Assembly (NCBI GenBank): GCA_034006965.1
Contig: JAVERU010000072.1
Coordinates: 1 to 15,606 of the forward strand
DNA length: 15,606 nt
From: Perlabentimonas sp034006965
Lineage (GTDB): Bacteria; Bacteroidota; Bacteroidia; Bacteroidales; Tenuifilaceae
Reading direction: 5' to 3'
The translations under genes and the position numbers were made by a program. Shown here piece by piece: positions 5,541-12,927 of this stretch. How positions within the stretch are numbered: position 1 is the stretch's first letter; each line of letters starts with the position of its first letter. The notes below the pieces were generated by a model, which saw only the letters and a list, made by a program, of their open reading frames with translations, searched no databases and was not told the DNA's origin.

Positions 5541-7580
5541 CTACTTAACAACCTTCAGAGCCTTTTCAACGGCATTGAAAATGGGCTCATTACTAATTTG
5601 GCTTCCCACGGCTTTCTGCATCCAGCGCTGTGGTGTGATGCTGCCAATGGAGAAAATTCGAAGAGTTTCCTCGGCAAAATCCTTATCGGCAATGTAATCC
5701 TCCAGCTGGTACATGATTAGCCTACCGTAGGGGTAGTTCATCAGGTACAAGGGCGATTGAATCATGTGCGAGTAGATGGCAAGTAGCGGCACATCCTTCT
5801 CTCCAAATACATCGGCGTAGTATTCGTTCCAAATATCCTTGGCTATTCTTATTACGGCCTCTTTCAGCTGCTGGGCATTAGCGTTGGGGTTTTCGTAAAG
5901 CCACTCCCAAACCTTCATATCAACCAGCGATACGCCCATCATCTCGTAGTTATCCCAGAAAATATCGAGAACATCCAAATGCTCCATCATGGGGTCGCTC
6001 TGCTTGATGCCAAGCAGCTCAAGGTCGCGTTTCTGGAACATAAAGGCCAGGGCCTCGGTAAAGGCGGTGTTGGGTATCCCGTTGATAAAGTGGTTATCCA
6101 CCATATGCAAGCTTATGGTTTGCTCCACGTTGTGCCCAAACTCATGCACAGCAATATTATACCCTTTGTAGTCCATTCCATCGGCAGCAACGCGGGTGCG
6201 TAGGTGCGAGGTCATATCGCGCATCGAGGCTCGCATGGCGTGTCCCGAGCCACGAGCTGCATCCACCTCAACCTTCGAGGCAATAAACTCGGCGGTTTTG
6301 CTATCGTAACCAAGAGCCCTGAGTATCCTTGGCAGATCCTCATTCATGGCCTCGGCAGTGGGGTACTTGCTTTTGGTGATCTTGTCGAGCTGATCTTCCG
6401 AAATTCCAGCCCTACCTACAAATCCATTGTACCAAAGGTCGAAAGGTCGAAGCTCGCGGCCCAATCGTTGGCTTATGAGCTTGCCCGCTTCGCGGATAAG
6501 AGGCGATGCGGCATACTCCCTGAATAAACTTTCCACCTCTTCCAAAGGAATCTCCATGCTGCTCTCGAATCGGCGTTTGATGTACGTGTCGAGGGTAGGG
6601 TAGTAGGGATCGAGTTTCTGCATTGAGTTGAAATTAGCCAGTAAGTGTTGGTATCTTACCGTTCCCTCAGGCTCAGCGGCAACCTCTTTACCATCCTGCA
6701 TTAGCTGGTTGGTTAGCGGGTTCCACTGGTAGGCGGGGTTGTTTATGACCTGTTTGGGAATATCCTGATTTATAATGCGAAGCATAACGTTGTAAAGCAT
6801 CTCCTGCTTCTCCAACCCATTGTCGTAGTCGTAGTTCGACTTAATCTCGTCGCGGATATTCCAGTGCGAAAGCAGCTTCATACCATCGGGGAACAGCTTT
6901 TGGTCCTCGTTGTTTCTAAGCTGATCGGCAAAGATGTTGTATTCCGATATGTATAGCCTACCCTCGCTGTAAACCTTGCTGTTCTCCTGAAGAATTTTGG
7001 CAGGGATCCGTGCGGTGTACATATCGCCAAGGCGGGCATAACCCCACTGTCTATCGGTCCAGTCTTTACCCAGCGAATTTTTCTCCTCAAGCGAGTAGTT
7101 GGGGAAGTTTAGCGTGATGATGAAGGCCAGCTTGTTGGCGTAAAAGTCTTGCTGAACGTGTGCCCCGGGGCTGTACGCTCCAAATATTTGGTCGATGGGA
7201 TGAATTGGCCCACGATCCTCGTGGATTTGCCTGTTGAGCTCAAAGCTAATCCGTCCGAGGTACCCATGAAGGTACTCAAAGTTGTTGGCCATTCGGTCGA
7301 AAACCAAGTCCAACTCCTTGACATCTGAAATAAAGTGTTGCATACAGAAGTTCTCGAAATCGGCAGCTGTGCCGTCCGTTTCGCGCCATAGCGATGCGGT
7401 TTGTTTTACACCACGAGTAATGCGGAACTCGAAATCGGAACCGTGCTTTTCCATCAGTTTATCTATAACCAAATCAATGGTTTTCTGATCGATGGGGCTG
7501 GTTTCCATAACCTCTTTTTTGCCTGCACCACACGATGCTAGCACAAGGGCTGTTAGGGTGATGAACAATAATTTTTTCAT
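5541..7580 (-). CDS. Lipoprotein zinc metallopeptidase of gluzincin type (HEFGH), M2/M3-like
   Basis: A 679-residue protein with a lipoprotein signal: hydrophobic residues 4-14, then the lipobox L14-A15-S16-C17 followed by GAGKK, so it is likely anchored in an envelope membrane. The long N-terminal half is mostly helical and has no family signature I recognise. The catalytic motif is VHEFGHN, with H479, E480 and H483 as zinc ligands and general base. FTEALAF supplies a glutamate (E509), 26 residues after the second histidine, as the probable third zinc ligand. Further on, SHMIQSPLYLMNYPYGRLIM resembles the conserved tyrosine-bearing C-terminal segment of M2/M3/M32 peptidases. I infer a helical gluzincin that cleaves peptides in the periplasm or at the surface. 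The size also recalls M49 dipeptidyl peptidase III, but the HEXXXH hexapeptide and EECRA motif of that family are absent. It is monocistronic and convergent with valS. Confidence 0.8.
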   Translation of the reverse strand: MKKLLFITLTALVLASCGAGKKEVMETSPIDQKTIDLVIDKLMEKHGSDFEFRITRGVKQTASLWRETDGTAADFENFCMQHFISDVKELDLVFDRMANNFEYLHGYLGRISFELNRQIHEDRGPIHPIDQIFGAYSPGAHVQQDFYANKLAFIITLNFPNYSLEEKNSLGKDWTDRQWGYARLGDMYTARIPAKILQENSKVYSEGRLYISEYNIFADQLRNNEDQKLFPDGMKLLSHWNIRDEIKSNYDYDNGLEKQEMLYNVMLRIINQDIPKQVINNPAYQWNPLTNQLMQDGKEVAAEPEGTVRYQHLLANFNSMQKLDPYYPTLDTYIKRRFESSMEIPLEEVESLFREYAASPLIREAGKLISQRLGRELRPFDLWYNGFVGRAGISEDQLDKITKSKYPTAEAMNEDLPRILRALGYDSKTAEFIASKVEVDAARGSGHAMRASMRDMTSHLRTRVAADGMDYKGYNIAVHEFGHNVEQTISLHMVDNHFINGIPNTAFTEALAFMFQKRDLELLGIKQSDPMMEHLDVLDIFWDNYEMMGVSLVDMKVWEWLYENPNANAQQLKEAVIRIAKDIWNEYYADVFGEKDVPLLAIYSHMIQSPLYLMNYPYGRLIMYQLEDYIADKDFAEETLRIFSIGSITPQRWMQKAVGSQISNEPIFNAVEKALKVVK

Positions 7581-7995
7581 AATAAGTATGTTTTTGATAC
7601 TAAAAAAATATGGTACTACTGCAATTTTAGTGGAATGATTTTAGGGTAGGAAGTCCGAAGACCCCCGCCTGAACGATGCAGTCGGGCAGGGAAGTTGGAA
7701 GGTTGAAGCATGTTAATTCTGTCTTCTGACTTCTGTCTTCAAACCCAAGCCAAAGATTTAAGCTTGCTATAATTTACATAGTTCCCACGAAATTGGTAGT
7801 AAAACCATAAATCTAGATTTTCACAAAGCTAAGAATTCTGTTTGGTTTTTGGTATTGTTGTTGATAATCATATAATGTATTTACTAAATCTCTAGCTACA
7901 TTATTTGTGTATTGTAAGGGATTTATAGTTATGAGAAAACGAATACGCCTAATTATTACTAAATTGCGCCAGTTACCTATTCAAAAAAGTATTTT
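7581..7995. other. Divergent intergenic region with repeat element and short upstream ORF
   Basis: This 415-base stretch separates two divergently transcribed lipoprotein genes, so it must hold both promoters. I find no exact TAnnTTTG box with a matching -33 for either. It contains an inverted-repeat element (7650-7733), a perfect 12-bp palindrome AAATCTAGATTT (7809-7820), and a 22-codon ORF (7931-7999) that overlaps the downstream gene. The rest is AT-rich. Confidence 0.75.
7650..7733. repeat. Inverted-repeat element (MITE-like)
   Basis: GAAGTCCGAAGAC (7650-7662) and GTCTTCTGACTTC (7721-7733) are inverted repeats with 12 of 13 matches, bounding 84 bases. Just inside the left end, GCCTGA and TCGGGC form a second imperfect pair around GATGCAG, giving a GC-rich core unlike the AT-rich flanks. 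Further GAAG/CTTC pairs lie between. No coding potential is visible. It looks like a dispersed non-autonomous palindromic repeat, but only this copy is in view. Confidence 0.6.
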
Positions 7996-7999
7996 ATGA
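7931..7999 (+). CDS. Putative 22-residue upstream ORF overlapping the lipoprotein start (ATGA)
   Basis: ATG at 7931 opens a 22-codon frame (MRKRIRLIITKLRQLPIQKS, then IL) whose TGA stop at 7997-7999 overlaps the ATG (7996-7998) of the lipoprotein gene in an ATGA arrangement. TAAGGG at 7915-7920 sits 10 bases upstream, a Shine-Dalgarno-like sequence not seen in front of the genes here, while the lipoprotein start itself has only an A/T-rich leader. The encoded peptide is strongly basic and resembles no family I know. It could be a translated leader that delivers ribosomes to the lipoprotein gene, or chance: a 22-codon ORF in AT-rich DNA is not rare. Confidence 0.3.
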   Translation: MRKRIRLIITKLRQLPIQKSIL

Positions 8000-9375
8000 A
8001 AAGATTTTTACCCCTATCACTCCTACTAGCAGCCATAATTTTTTCGGGATGTGCCTCAAAGCGCCTAGCCAAACGTGGATTAAAGTTTGAACAGGCCGGT
8101 ATGTACGAAATGGCTGCCGACCTCTACTACCAGGCTGTTGTGGCCAATGCCAAAAATGTTGACGCAGTGGTTGGCCTAAAGAAAAATGGACAGCGCTTAC
8201 TCGATGAGAAATCGCTACAAGTGCATAAGGCCTATTTCAACAATAACGATCGAGAGACCGTGTATAGCTATTTGGATGCTCAGAAATATCTCGAAAAGGT
8301 TAATGCCACGGGGGTTTCTTTAATGCTTTCGGAAGGCACTCGCTCGTACTACGAGGAGGTCAAGCCTCGTTACCTCGAATCATTGTTTTATGAGGCCCGA
8401 CTGCTCCTCGATGAGGAGAAATTCAGAGACTCCGAGGCCAAGTTTGCTGAGATAAAGCGCATTGACCCAAGCTTCGAGGGGGTGGATGAATACATGAAGG
8501 TTTCGCAAAGCGAGCCTTTATATAGGCAGGGTAAAGAGTTTTTGGATGTGGGGCTGTATCGCAAGGCTTACGCCAATTTCAACAATATCATGTCCAAAGC
8601 AGGGCTCTATAAGGACTCCAAGGATTTAATGGATGAGGCTCTAGCTAAAGGGCAGCTTACCATTGCCATTGGTGAGATAGACAACAAAACGCATTTTAGG
8701 TCCGCACACCTTTTGGTTGAGAGTTCACTTAGCAAAGCCATAAGCAGCATCAACGATCCATTCATAAAGCTGGTTGATACTAGAAACACCGAGCAGTTCC
8801 TCAACCAGCAGGTTAAGGGAAGCGCATTGGGTTCAGAGATTAGGGTGGGGCAAATTCTTGCCGCAAGAGCTATTCTAAACGGTTCCGTTATTCGTTTCGA
8901 TATGGTTGAGGGACGCTTGCAAACCGAAACCAAGAGGGGGTATCTAAAGGAGATAGTAACGTATAAAGATAAGAATACAAACGAGGAGCGAAGGGAGACA
9001 AAGTACCATAAGGTTTCGTACACTGTAACGCAAAAGTCAAACGCTGCATCAGTTTCGGTGCAGTACCAGCTAAGCTCTACCGAAACAGGGGCCGTACTCC
9101 TGTCGGATGTGCTAAACATTAACCAAAGCGATGATATGAACTACGCCTCATTCAAAGGCGATCACAAGAAGCTTGTGCCAGGGCACTGGGAGTTCAGCGA
9201 CAAAGATTCACCCAAGGATCGTATTGATGATAATACCATGGCGGTTCGAAATCTACAGCAACTTTTTGGGGGCAAGCAAACCATTATGTCTGCTGAAGAT
9301 TTAAGAAATAGTGCCCTTGCCGAGATTGAGAGAAGGGTAGCTCAAAAGATTAGTAGTTACAATCCCGAACAATAA
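7996..9375 (+). CDS. Lipoprotein with TPR-like repeats and a CsgG/LpoB-like domain
   Basis: A 459-residue protein. The signal is hydrophobic (residues 4-16) with lipobox F16-S17-G18-C19, so it is probably membrane-anchored on the periplasmic side. Residues about 27-215 are helical and contain TPR-like units (AKRGLKFEQAGMYEMAADLY, LLDEEKFRDSEAKFAEIKRI, YRQGKEFLDVGLYRKAYANF). From L221 comes LTIAIGEIDNKTHFRSAHLL, then VESSLSKAISSINDPFIKLV, DTRNTEQFLNQ, and after that GQILAARAILNGSV. This order (an 'IAI..DNKT' strand, an 'ESSL..A' helix, a 'KLVDTRN' strand, an 'ILAARAILNGSV' strand) is the pattern of CsgG/LpoB-type outer-membrane lipoprotein domains. The end is polar, with no barrel. It is the first gene of a pair, six bases ahead of the LPP20-like lipoprotein, and presumably works with it in the envelope. 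The assignment to the CsgG/LpoB fold is inference from motif order. Confidence 0.8.
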   Translation: MKRFLPLSLLLAAIIFSGCASKRLAKRGLKFEQAGMYEMAADLYYQAVVANAKNVDAVVGLKKNGQRLLDEKSLQVHKAYFNNNDRETVYSYLDAQKYLEKVNATGVSLMLSEGTRSYYEEVKPRYLESLFYEARLLLDEEKFRDSEAKFAEIKRIDPSFEGVDEYMKVSQSEPLYRQGKEFLDVGLYRKAYANFNNIMSKAGLYKDSKDLMDEALAKGQLTIAIGEIDNKTHFRSAHLLVESSLSKAISSINDPFIKLVDTRNTEQFLNQQVKGSALGSEIRVGQILAARAILNGSVIRFDMVEGRLQTETKRGYLKEIVTYKDKNTNEERRETKYHKVSYTVTQKSNAASVSVQYQLSSTETGAVLLSDVLNINQSDDMNYASFKGDHKKLVPGHWEFSDKDSPKDRIDDNTMAVRNLQQLFGGKQTIMSAEDLRNSALAEIERRVAQKISSYNPEQ

Positions 9376-9381
9376 GAGCAT

Positions 9382-10761
9382 ATGAACATAAGGATACTTT
9401 TAGCTTCAACTCTGCTGCTAATGCTTACTGGATGTAGCGGAGGCAAAAAGGCGCAGCAGGCTCAGGTGGCACCGCAGCCCGAATGGGTTAAGATGAGACC
9501 CTCGTCTCCCACATATTACTATGGAATAGGCGCAGTTCGCAAGTCAATGGATGTTAGCCAGTACCAACAGGCTGCCCGCCAGAATGCATTGGCCGATATG
9601 GCGGGGGAGATATCAACCACAATTTCGAGCAACTCGGTACTCCATGCCTTTGAGTCGAACCTTGGCTTTCGCGAGGATTTTACATCAACCATTAGGACGC
9701 AAACACAGCAGGATCTTGAGGGTTACGAGCTGGTTGACTCTTGGGAAGACCTCGAGAACTACTGGGTGTACTACCGCCTTTCCAAAGCACGTTACCAGGA
9801 GCTAAAGGAGCAGCGAAAGAATGATGCTGTATCGCGCTCGTTCGACTACTTCACCAGTGGACTCGATCAGCGCGATCGGGGTAATATCCGAATGGCCATA
9901 GTGCAGCTTGTAAAAGCCCTTGAACCCATCAAACCATACTTTAGCGAGCCGTTACCGGTTGTGCTCAATGGGCAGCAAATATTCCTTGGTAACGAGATTT
10001 TTAAGGAGTTGTCTACAACCATCAGTCAGCTGCAGGTTGTGCCAATAAACCGTGAGGTTTCCATTAAAACTGGGCAGGCGCTAACAACCGATCAGCTGCT
10101 ATTCGAAACACGCTTTCCATCGTTTGGGGCAGTGTCGGATATCCCATTGGTGGCGCAGTATAGTGAGAAACCCATACGCAACAACAAGCTAAGGTCGAGT
10201 GCCCAGGGCAAGGCTCAATTTGAGGTTGATGTGGTTAGGTCGAGCAAAACCAGCGAGGTTTTCACCGTTACCATTGATATGGACGATATGCTTGCCGAGG
10301 CTGGGGCCGATCCTTTGATTCGCAGGTTGGTTAATCGCTTTGTGCTGTCGCAGGGTGCAATTCGCATAAACATAGAGAAGCCGAAATTCGCCGTCGTATC
10401 AAACGAGATTATGCTTGGGGAGCCACAGAAACCAGGGATACTCGAAGCTAGCTTCAGGCAGAAAGCTGTAGAGGCAGGGTATGTTGTTGTAACCGACGGA
10501 TCAGCTGTAGATTTTACCGTTCGCATTACTGCTGTTGCTAGTCCCCGCGACGATGGTGGGCAGGTCAAGAATGTTGCCATAGCTGGGCAGCTCTCGGTTG
10601 AGAACGATAAGGGCGTTAAGATCTACCAACGATCGCTAGAGGGTTTTATTGGCAGACATTTCGATTACAGGCAAGCGGGCGAGGATGCTTTTCGCGATGC
10701 TCGCCGAAGGCTCGAGAGCACATTCTTTAGAGAGATACAGGAGGCTGTAGCCAAACGATAA
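9382..10761 (+). CDS. LPP20-family lipoprotein
   Basis: A 459-residue lipoprotein with lipobox L15-T16-G17-C18 followed by a glycine- and glutamine-rich linker. Residues 34-56 (PEWVKMRPSSPTYYYGIGAV) and the helix at about 62-84 (QAARQNALADMAGEISTTIS) match the LPP20 lipoprotein domain: a 'PxW' entry, a 'YYGIGxA' strand, then an 'A...A..ELA..I...I' helix. Next come SFESN-like and QTQQDLEGYELVDSWEDLEN strands and a YWVYYRLSKARYQELKEQRK helix, all usual for the family. A middle beta-rich region and a C-terminal domain (from about 330, VDFTVRITAVASPRDDGG to the end) follow; the latter has an alternating strand and helix pattern like the lipoprotein before it. Homologous domains in other phyla sit in outer-membrane rings near flagella or in the outer membrane. 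The gene starts six bases after its partner, with no usable promoter between, so the two are surely co-transcribed. No terminator is evident within 60 bases of its stop. Confidence 0.82.
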   Translation: MNIRILLASTLLLMLTGCSGGKKAQQAQVAPQPEWVKMRPSSPTYYYGIGAVRKSMDVSQYQQAARQNALADMAGEISTTISSNSVLHAFESNLGFREDFTSTIRTQTQQDLEGYELVDSWEDLENYWVYYRLSKARYQELKEQRKNDAVSRSFDYFTSGLDQRDRGNIRMAIVQLVKALEPIKPYFSEPLPVVLNGQQIFLGNEIFKELSTTISQLQVVPINREVSIKTGQALTTDQLLFETRFPSFGAVSDIPLVAQYSEKPIRNNKLRSSAQGKAQFEVDVVRSSKTSEVFTVTIDMDDMLAEAGADPLIRRLVNRFVLSQGAIRINIEKPKFAVVSNEIMLGEPQKPGILEASFRQKAVEAGYVVVTDGSAVDFTVRITAVASPRDDGGQVKNVAIAGQLSVENDKGVKIYQRSLEGFIGRHFDYRQAGEDAFRDARRRLESTFFREIQEAVAKR

Positions 10762-10844
10762 ATGGTTTTTAATCAGAAAGATGTTTAATAGCATCAAAGC
10801 ATTTAGAAGCGATTTTTCTCATCTATATTCCTGAATTTTTCCAT

Positions 10845-10852
10845 TAACTTTG
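10845..10852 (+). promoter_or_regulatory. Probable -7 promoter box of the aminotransferase gene
   Basis: TAACTTTG matches TAnnTTTG exactly, 102 bases upstream of the ATG at 10955. No clear TTG appears at the -33 position. If correct, the transcript has a leader of roughly 95 bases, in which I recognise no riboswitch or strong hairpin. Confidence 0.45.
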
Positions 10853-10954
10853 ACCCTGTTGCACACCCCTTGGTTCTTTTTATTCATTAGGGATTGTGTT
10901 AGTATATTGTTGTAAACCAAAGCGAATGTATTAATCATATTAAAAAAAATCGTC

Positions 10955-12154
10955 ATGCCACAAATTTCAGAAAAAGGTAAGGCCATGCCCGCTTCGCCTA
11001 TACGTAAGTTGGTTCCATACGCCGAAGGGGCCAAGCAGAAGGGAAGAAAAGTGTATCACCTAAACATTGGTCAGCCCGATATCGCTACTCCCGAGGTGGC
11101 TCTTAAGGCAATCAAGGAAAATTCACTGAAAGTGGTTGAGTACAGCCATTCGGCTGGTAACGAGAGCTACCGTCGTGGTTTGGCCGAGTACTACCGCAGC
11201 GTGGGTATCGATATCGATCATACCCAGATCATCATTACAACAGGGGGGTCGGAGGCCATTACCATTGGTTTTATGAGCTGCCTTAACCCCGGCGACGAGG
11301 TGATAATCCCCGAGCCATTCTATGCAAACTACAATGGCTTTGCCACATCGGCAGGTGTAAAGGTTGTTCCTGTAACCTCATCGATTGAGGATGGCTTTGC
11401 ACTACCCCCAATGGCCGAGATGGAGAAGCTTATCACCCCCAAAACTAGAGGCGTAGTTATTTGTAATCCCAATAACCCCACCGGTTACCTTTACTCGAAG
11501 GAGGAGCTTGAGCAGCTTGCCGAGCTGGTGAAGAAGTACGATATGTACCTTTTTGCCGATGAGGTGTACCGCGAGTTCTGCTACGATGGCCATACTCATT
11601 TCTCCACCATGCAGCTTGAGGGGTTGGAGAATAACGTGGTGCTAATGGACTCCGTATCGAAGCGCTACAGCATGTGTGGGGTAAGGGTTGGTGCGCTTAT
11701 TTCCCGTAACTGCGAGGTTATGGCAGCCGCCATGAAGTTTGCTCAAGCAAGGCTTTGCCCACCATCGTATGGACAAATTGCTGCCGAGGCAGCACTTAGC
11801 ACGCCCAAGGAGTACTTCGCCGAGGTGTACGATGAGTATATCAAGCGCAGAGATTTTATGGTTGAGGCTCTTAATAAGATGGAAGGTGTGGTGTGCCCAA
11901 TGCCCAAAGGTGCTTTTTACACCGTGGTGAAGCTACCCGTTGACGATGCCGATAAGTTTGCTCAATGGCTCCTCGAGAGTTTTGAGCACAACAACCAAAC
12001 GGTTATGTTGGCACCTGCCTCAGGTTTTTATGCAACCCCCGGTTTGGGTAAGGATGAGGTACGTATTGCCTACGTGCTAAAAATTGAAGATCTGAAGAAT
12101 GCTATGGAAACCTTGGAGGTTGCACTTAAGCAGTATCCTGGGAGAACAATCTAG
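10955..12154 (+). CDS. Class I/II PLP-dependent aminotransferase (aspartate aminotransferase type)
   Basis: A 399-residue cytoplasmic enzyme of fold type I, using pyridoxal phosphate to move an amino group between an amino acid and a 2-oxo acid. The N terminus carries YHLNIGQPDIATPEVALKAI, the substrate-binding GQPD motif. ITTGGSEAI binds the cofactor phosphate, VVICNPNNPTGYLYSKEELE contains the conserved NPNNPTG loop, and YLFADEVYREF contains the aspartate that pairs with the pyridine nitrogen. The PLP lysine is K236 in SVSKRYSMCGVRVG, and the following CGVRVG carries the phosphate-binding arginine. The length is normal. ATG at 10955 is preferred over the internal ATG at residue 11, because relatives share the short lead before MPASPIRKLVP. 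Substrate cannot be decided from sequence: aspartate, or an aromatic or other neutral amino acid. A -7 box lies upstream and a terminator downstream, so it is transcribed alone. Confidence 0.95.
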   Translation: MPQISEKGKAMPASPIRKLVPYAEGAKQKGRKVYHLNIGQPDIATPEVALKAIKENSLKVVEYSHSAGNESYRRGLAEYYRSVGIDIDHTQIIITTGGSEAITIGFMSCLNPGDEVIIPEPFYANYNGFATSAGVKVVPVTSSIEDGFALPPMAEMEKLITPKTRGVVICNPNNPTGYLYSKEELEQLAELVKKYDMYLFADEVYREFCYDGHTHFSTMQLEGLENNVVLMDSVSKRYSMCGVRVGALISRNCEVMAAAMKFAQARLCPPSYGQIAAEAALSTPKEYFAEVYDEYIKRRDFMVEALNKMEGVVCPMPKGAFYTVVKLPVDDADKFAQWLLESFEHNNQTVMLAPASGFYATPGLGKDEVRIAYVLKIEDLKNAMETLEVALKQYPGRTI

Positions 12155-12177
12155 CAACAGGTTACTGGATACAAGGA

Positions 12178-12207
12178 AACGCCAAGCAAAACTGCTTGGC
12201 GTTTTTT
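12178..12207 (+). terminator. Intrinsic terminator of the aminotransferase gene
   Basis: A perfect 11-bp stem (12178-12188 with 12193-12203) closes a 4-base loop AAAC and runs into six T at 12202-12207. It lies 23 bases after the stop of the aminotransferase and just outside the stop of the convergent trmN6 gene. The minus-strand tail (GTTTCC) is weaker, so it may only partly serve that gene. Confidence 0.92.
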
Positions 12208-12210
12208 CCG

Positions 12211-12921
12211 TTAGAAAGCCAGGTAAAAATCTTTGGTAAGATTTACATATTCGGGCGTGTACTCGCCATCAGTCCCTCTAACGGTAATGGAGGTTTCGTC
12301 CAACGGCAGTTTTTCTCGGCTAAACTCAAGCATAAGGCGTTTCACTAGTCCATTTACCTTTCCGTAAACGCTAACCCGCTTTGTGCAGTATAAGCTGTAG
12401 GTAGATGCCAGAGCGACAAATACATTACCCTCAACGTACGGGAAAATTCCTACAAATTGGCCATTCTCATTAAGTAACTTGTTTATACCTTCGAGTAGCT
12501 CGGCGTGAGGAAGAAGCTCGTTATGTCTGGCAACTGTTCGGGCAGCCTCTTCGGATTTTAATGATTTTATGAAGTAGGGTGGGTTTGAAACGATAAGGTC
12601 GTAACGCATGCTTGCCTCCTTGGCAAACTGCTGAAACGGTTTACAATGAACAGCTACTCTGTTTTGCCAGCGAGAGCTATTAACATTTTCGGTGGCTTGT
12701 TGTGCCGAGGGTTCATCTATCTCCACAGCATCAATGGTTGCGTTGCTTCGTTGTGCCAGCATAAGGGCGATTAGCCCTGTTCCACTGCCTACATCGAGGA
12801 TGGTTTTAGCGTTACCAATGGTAGCCCAAGCGCCCAGCATTACGCCATCGGTGCCCACCTTCATGGCCGCTTTTTCCTGACGAATAGCAAACTGTTTAAA
12901 TCTGAAGTAATGGTTGGGCAT
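12211..12921 (-). CDS. trmN6: tRNA1(Val) adenine(37)-N6-methyltransferase (TrmN6/YfiC family)
   Basis: A 236-residue class I SAM-dependent methyltransferase. MKVGTDGVMLGAWA (20-33) is the hallmark entry of this family. Motif I binding SAM is ILDVGSGTGLIALMLAQR (41-58), the acidic strand is IDAVEIDE (63-70), and the catalytic adenine-binding motif is NPPYF (113-117). The C terminus ends in a GTDGEYTPEYVNLTKDFYL segment, also typical. The enzyme methylates N6 of A37, next to the anticodon of tRNA1-Val in Escherichia coli; in other phyla the exact tRNA may differ. The start is ATG at 12921, six bases after the stop of the DUF2400 gene. It is the last gene of the lolD operon and is closed near the convergent terminator. 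Confidence 0.93.
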   Translation of the reverse strand: MPNHYFRFKQFAIRQEKAAMKVGTDGVMLGAWATIGNAKTILDVGSGTGLIALMLAQRSNATIDAVEIDEPSAQQATENVNSSRWQNRVAVHCKPFQQFAKEASMRYDLIVSNPPYFIKSLKSEEAARTVARHNELLPHAELLEGINKLLNENGQFVGIFPYVEGNVFVALASTYSLYCTKRVSVYGKVNGLVKRLMLEFSREKLPLDETSITVRGTDGEYTPEYVNLTKDFYLAF

Positions 12922-12927
12922 GGCGAT

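Noticed and set aside
5541..7580. Assignment of the lipoprotein peptidase to family M49 (dipeptidyl peptidase III)
   Set aside because: Size and lipoprotein character fit some Bacteroidota M49 enzymes, but the HEXXXH hexapeptide and the EECRA-type second motif are missing; HEFGH with E509 fits M2/M3-like enzymes better.
8607..9119. 170-codon minus-strand frame inside the TPR/CsgG-like lipoprotein gene
   Set aside because: Shadow of a strong coding frame; its serine- and leucine-rich product has no domain and no promoter or spacing to support it.
10853..10954. Possible riboswitch or attenuator in the leader of the aminotransferase gene
   Set aside because: The leader of about 95 bases has only a weak 6-bp TTGGTT/AACCAA pairing and no recognisable aptamer or terminator stem.
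10819..11034. 71-codon minus-strand frame across the aminotransferase leader
   Set aside because: It overlaps the start of a well-supported gene and the probable -7 box, and shows no family resemblance.
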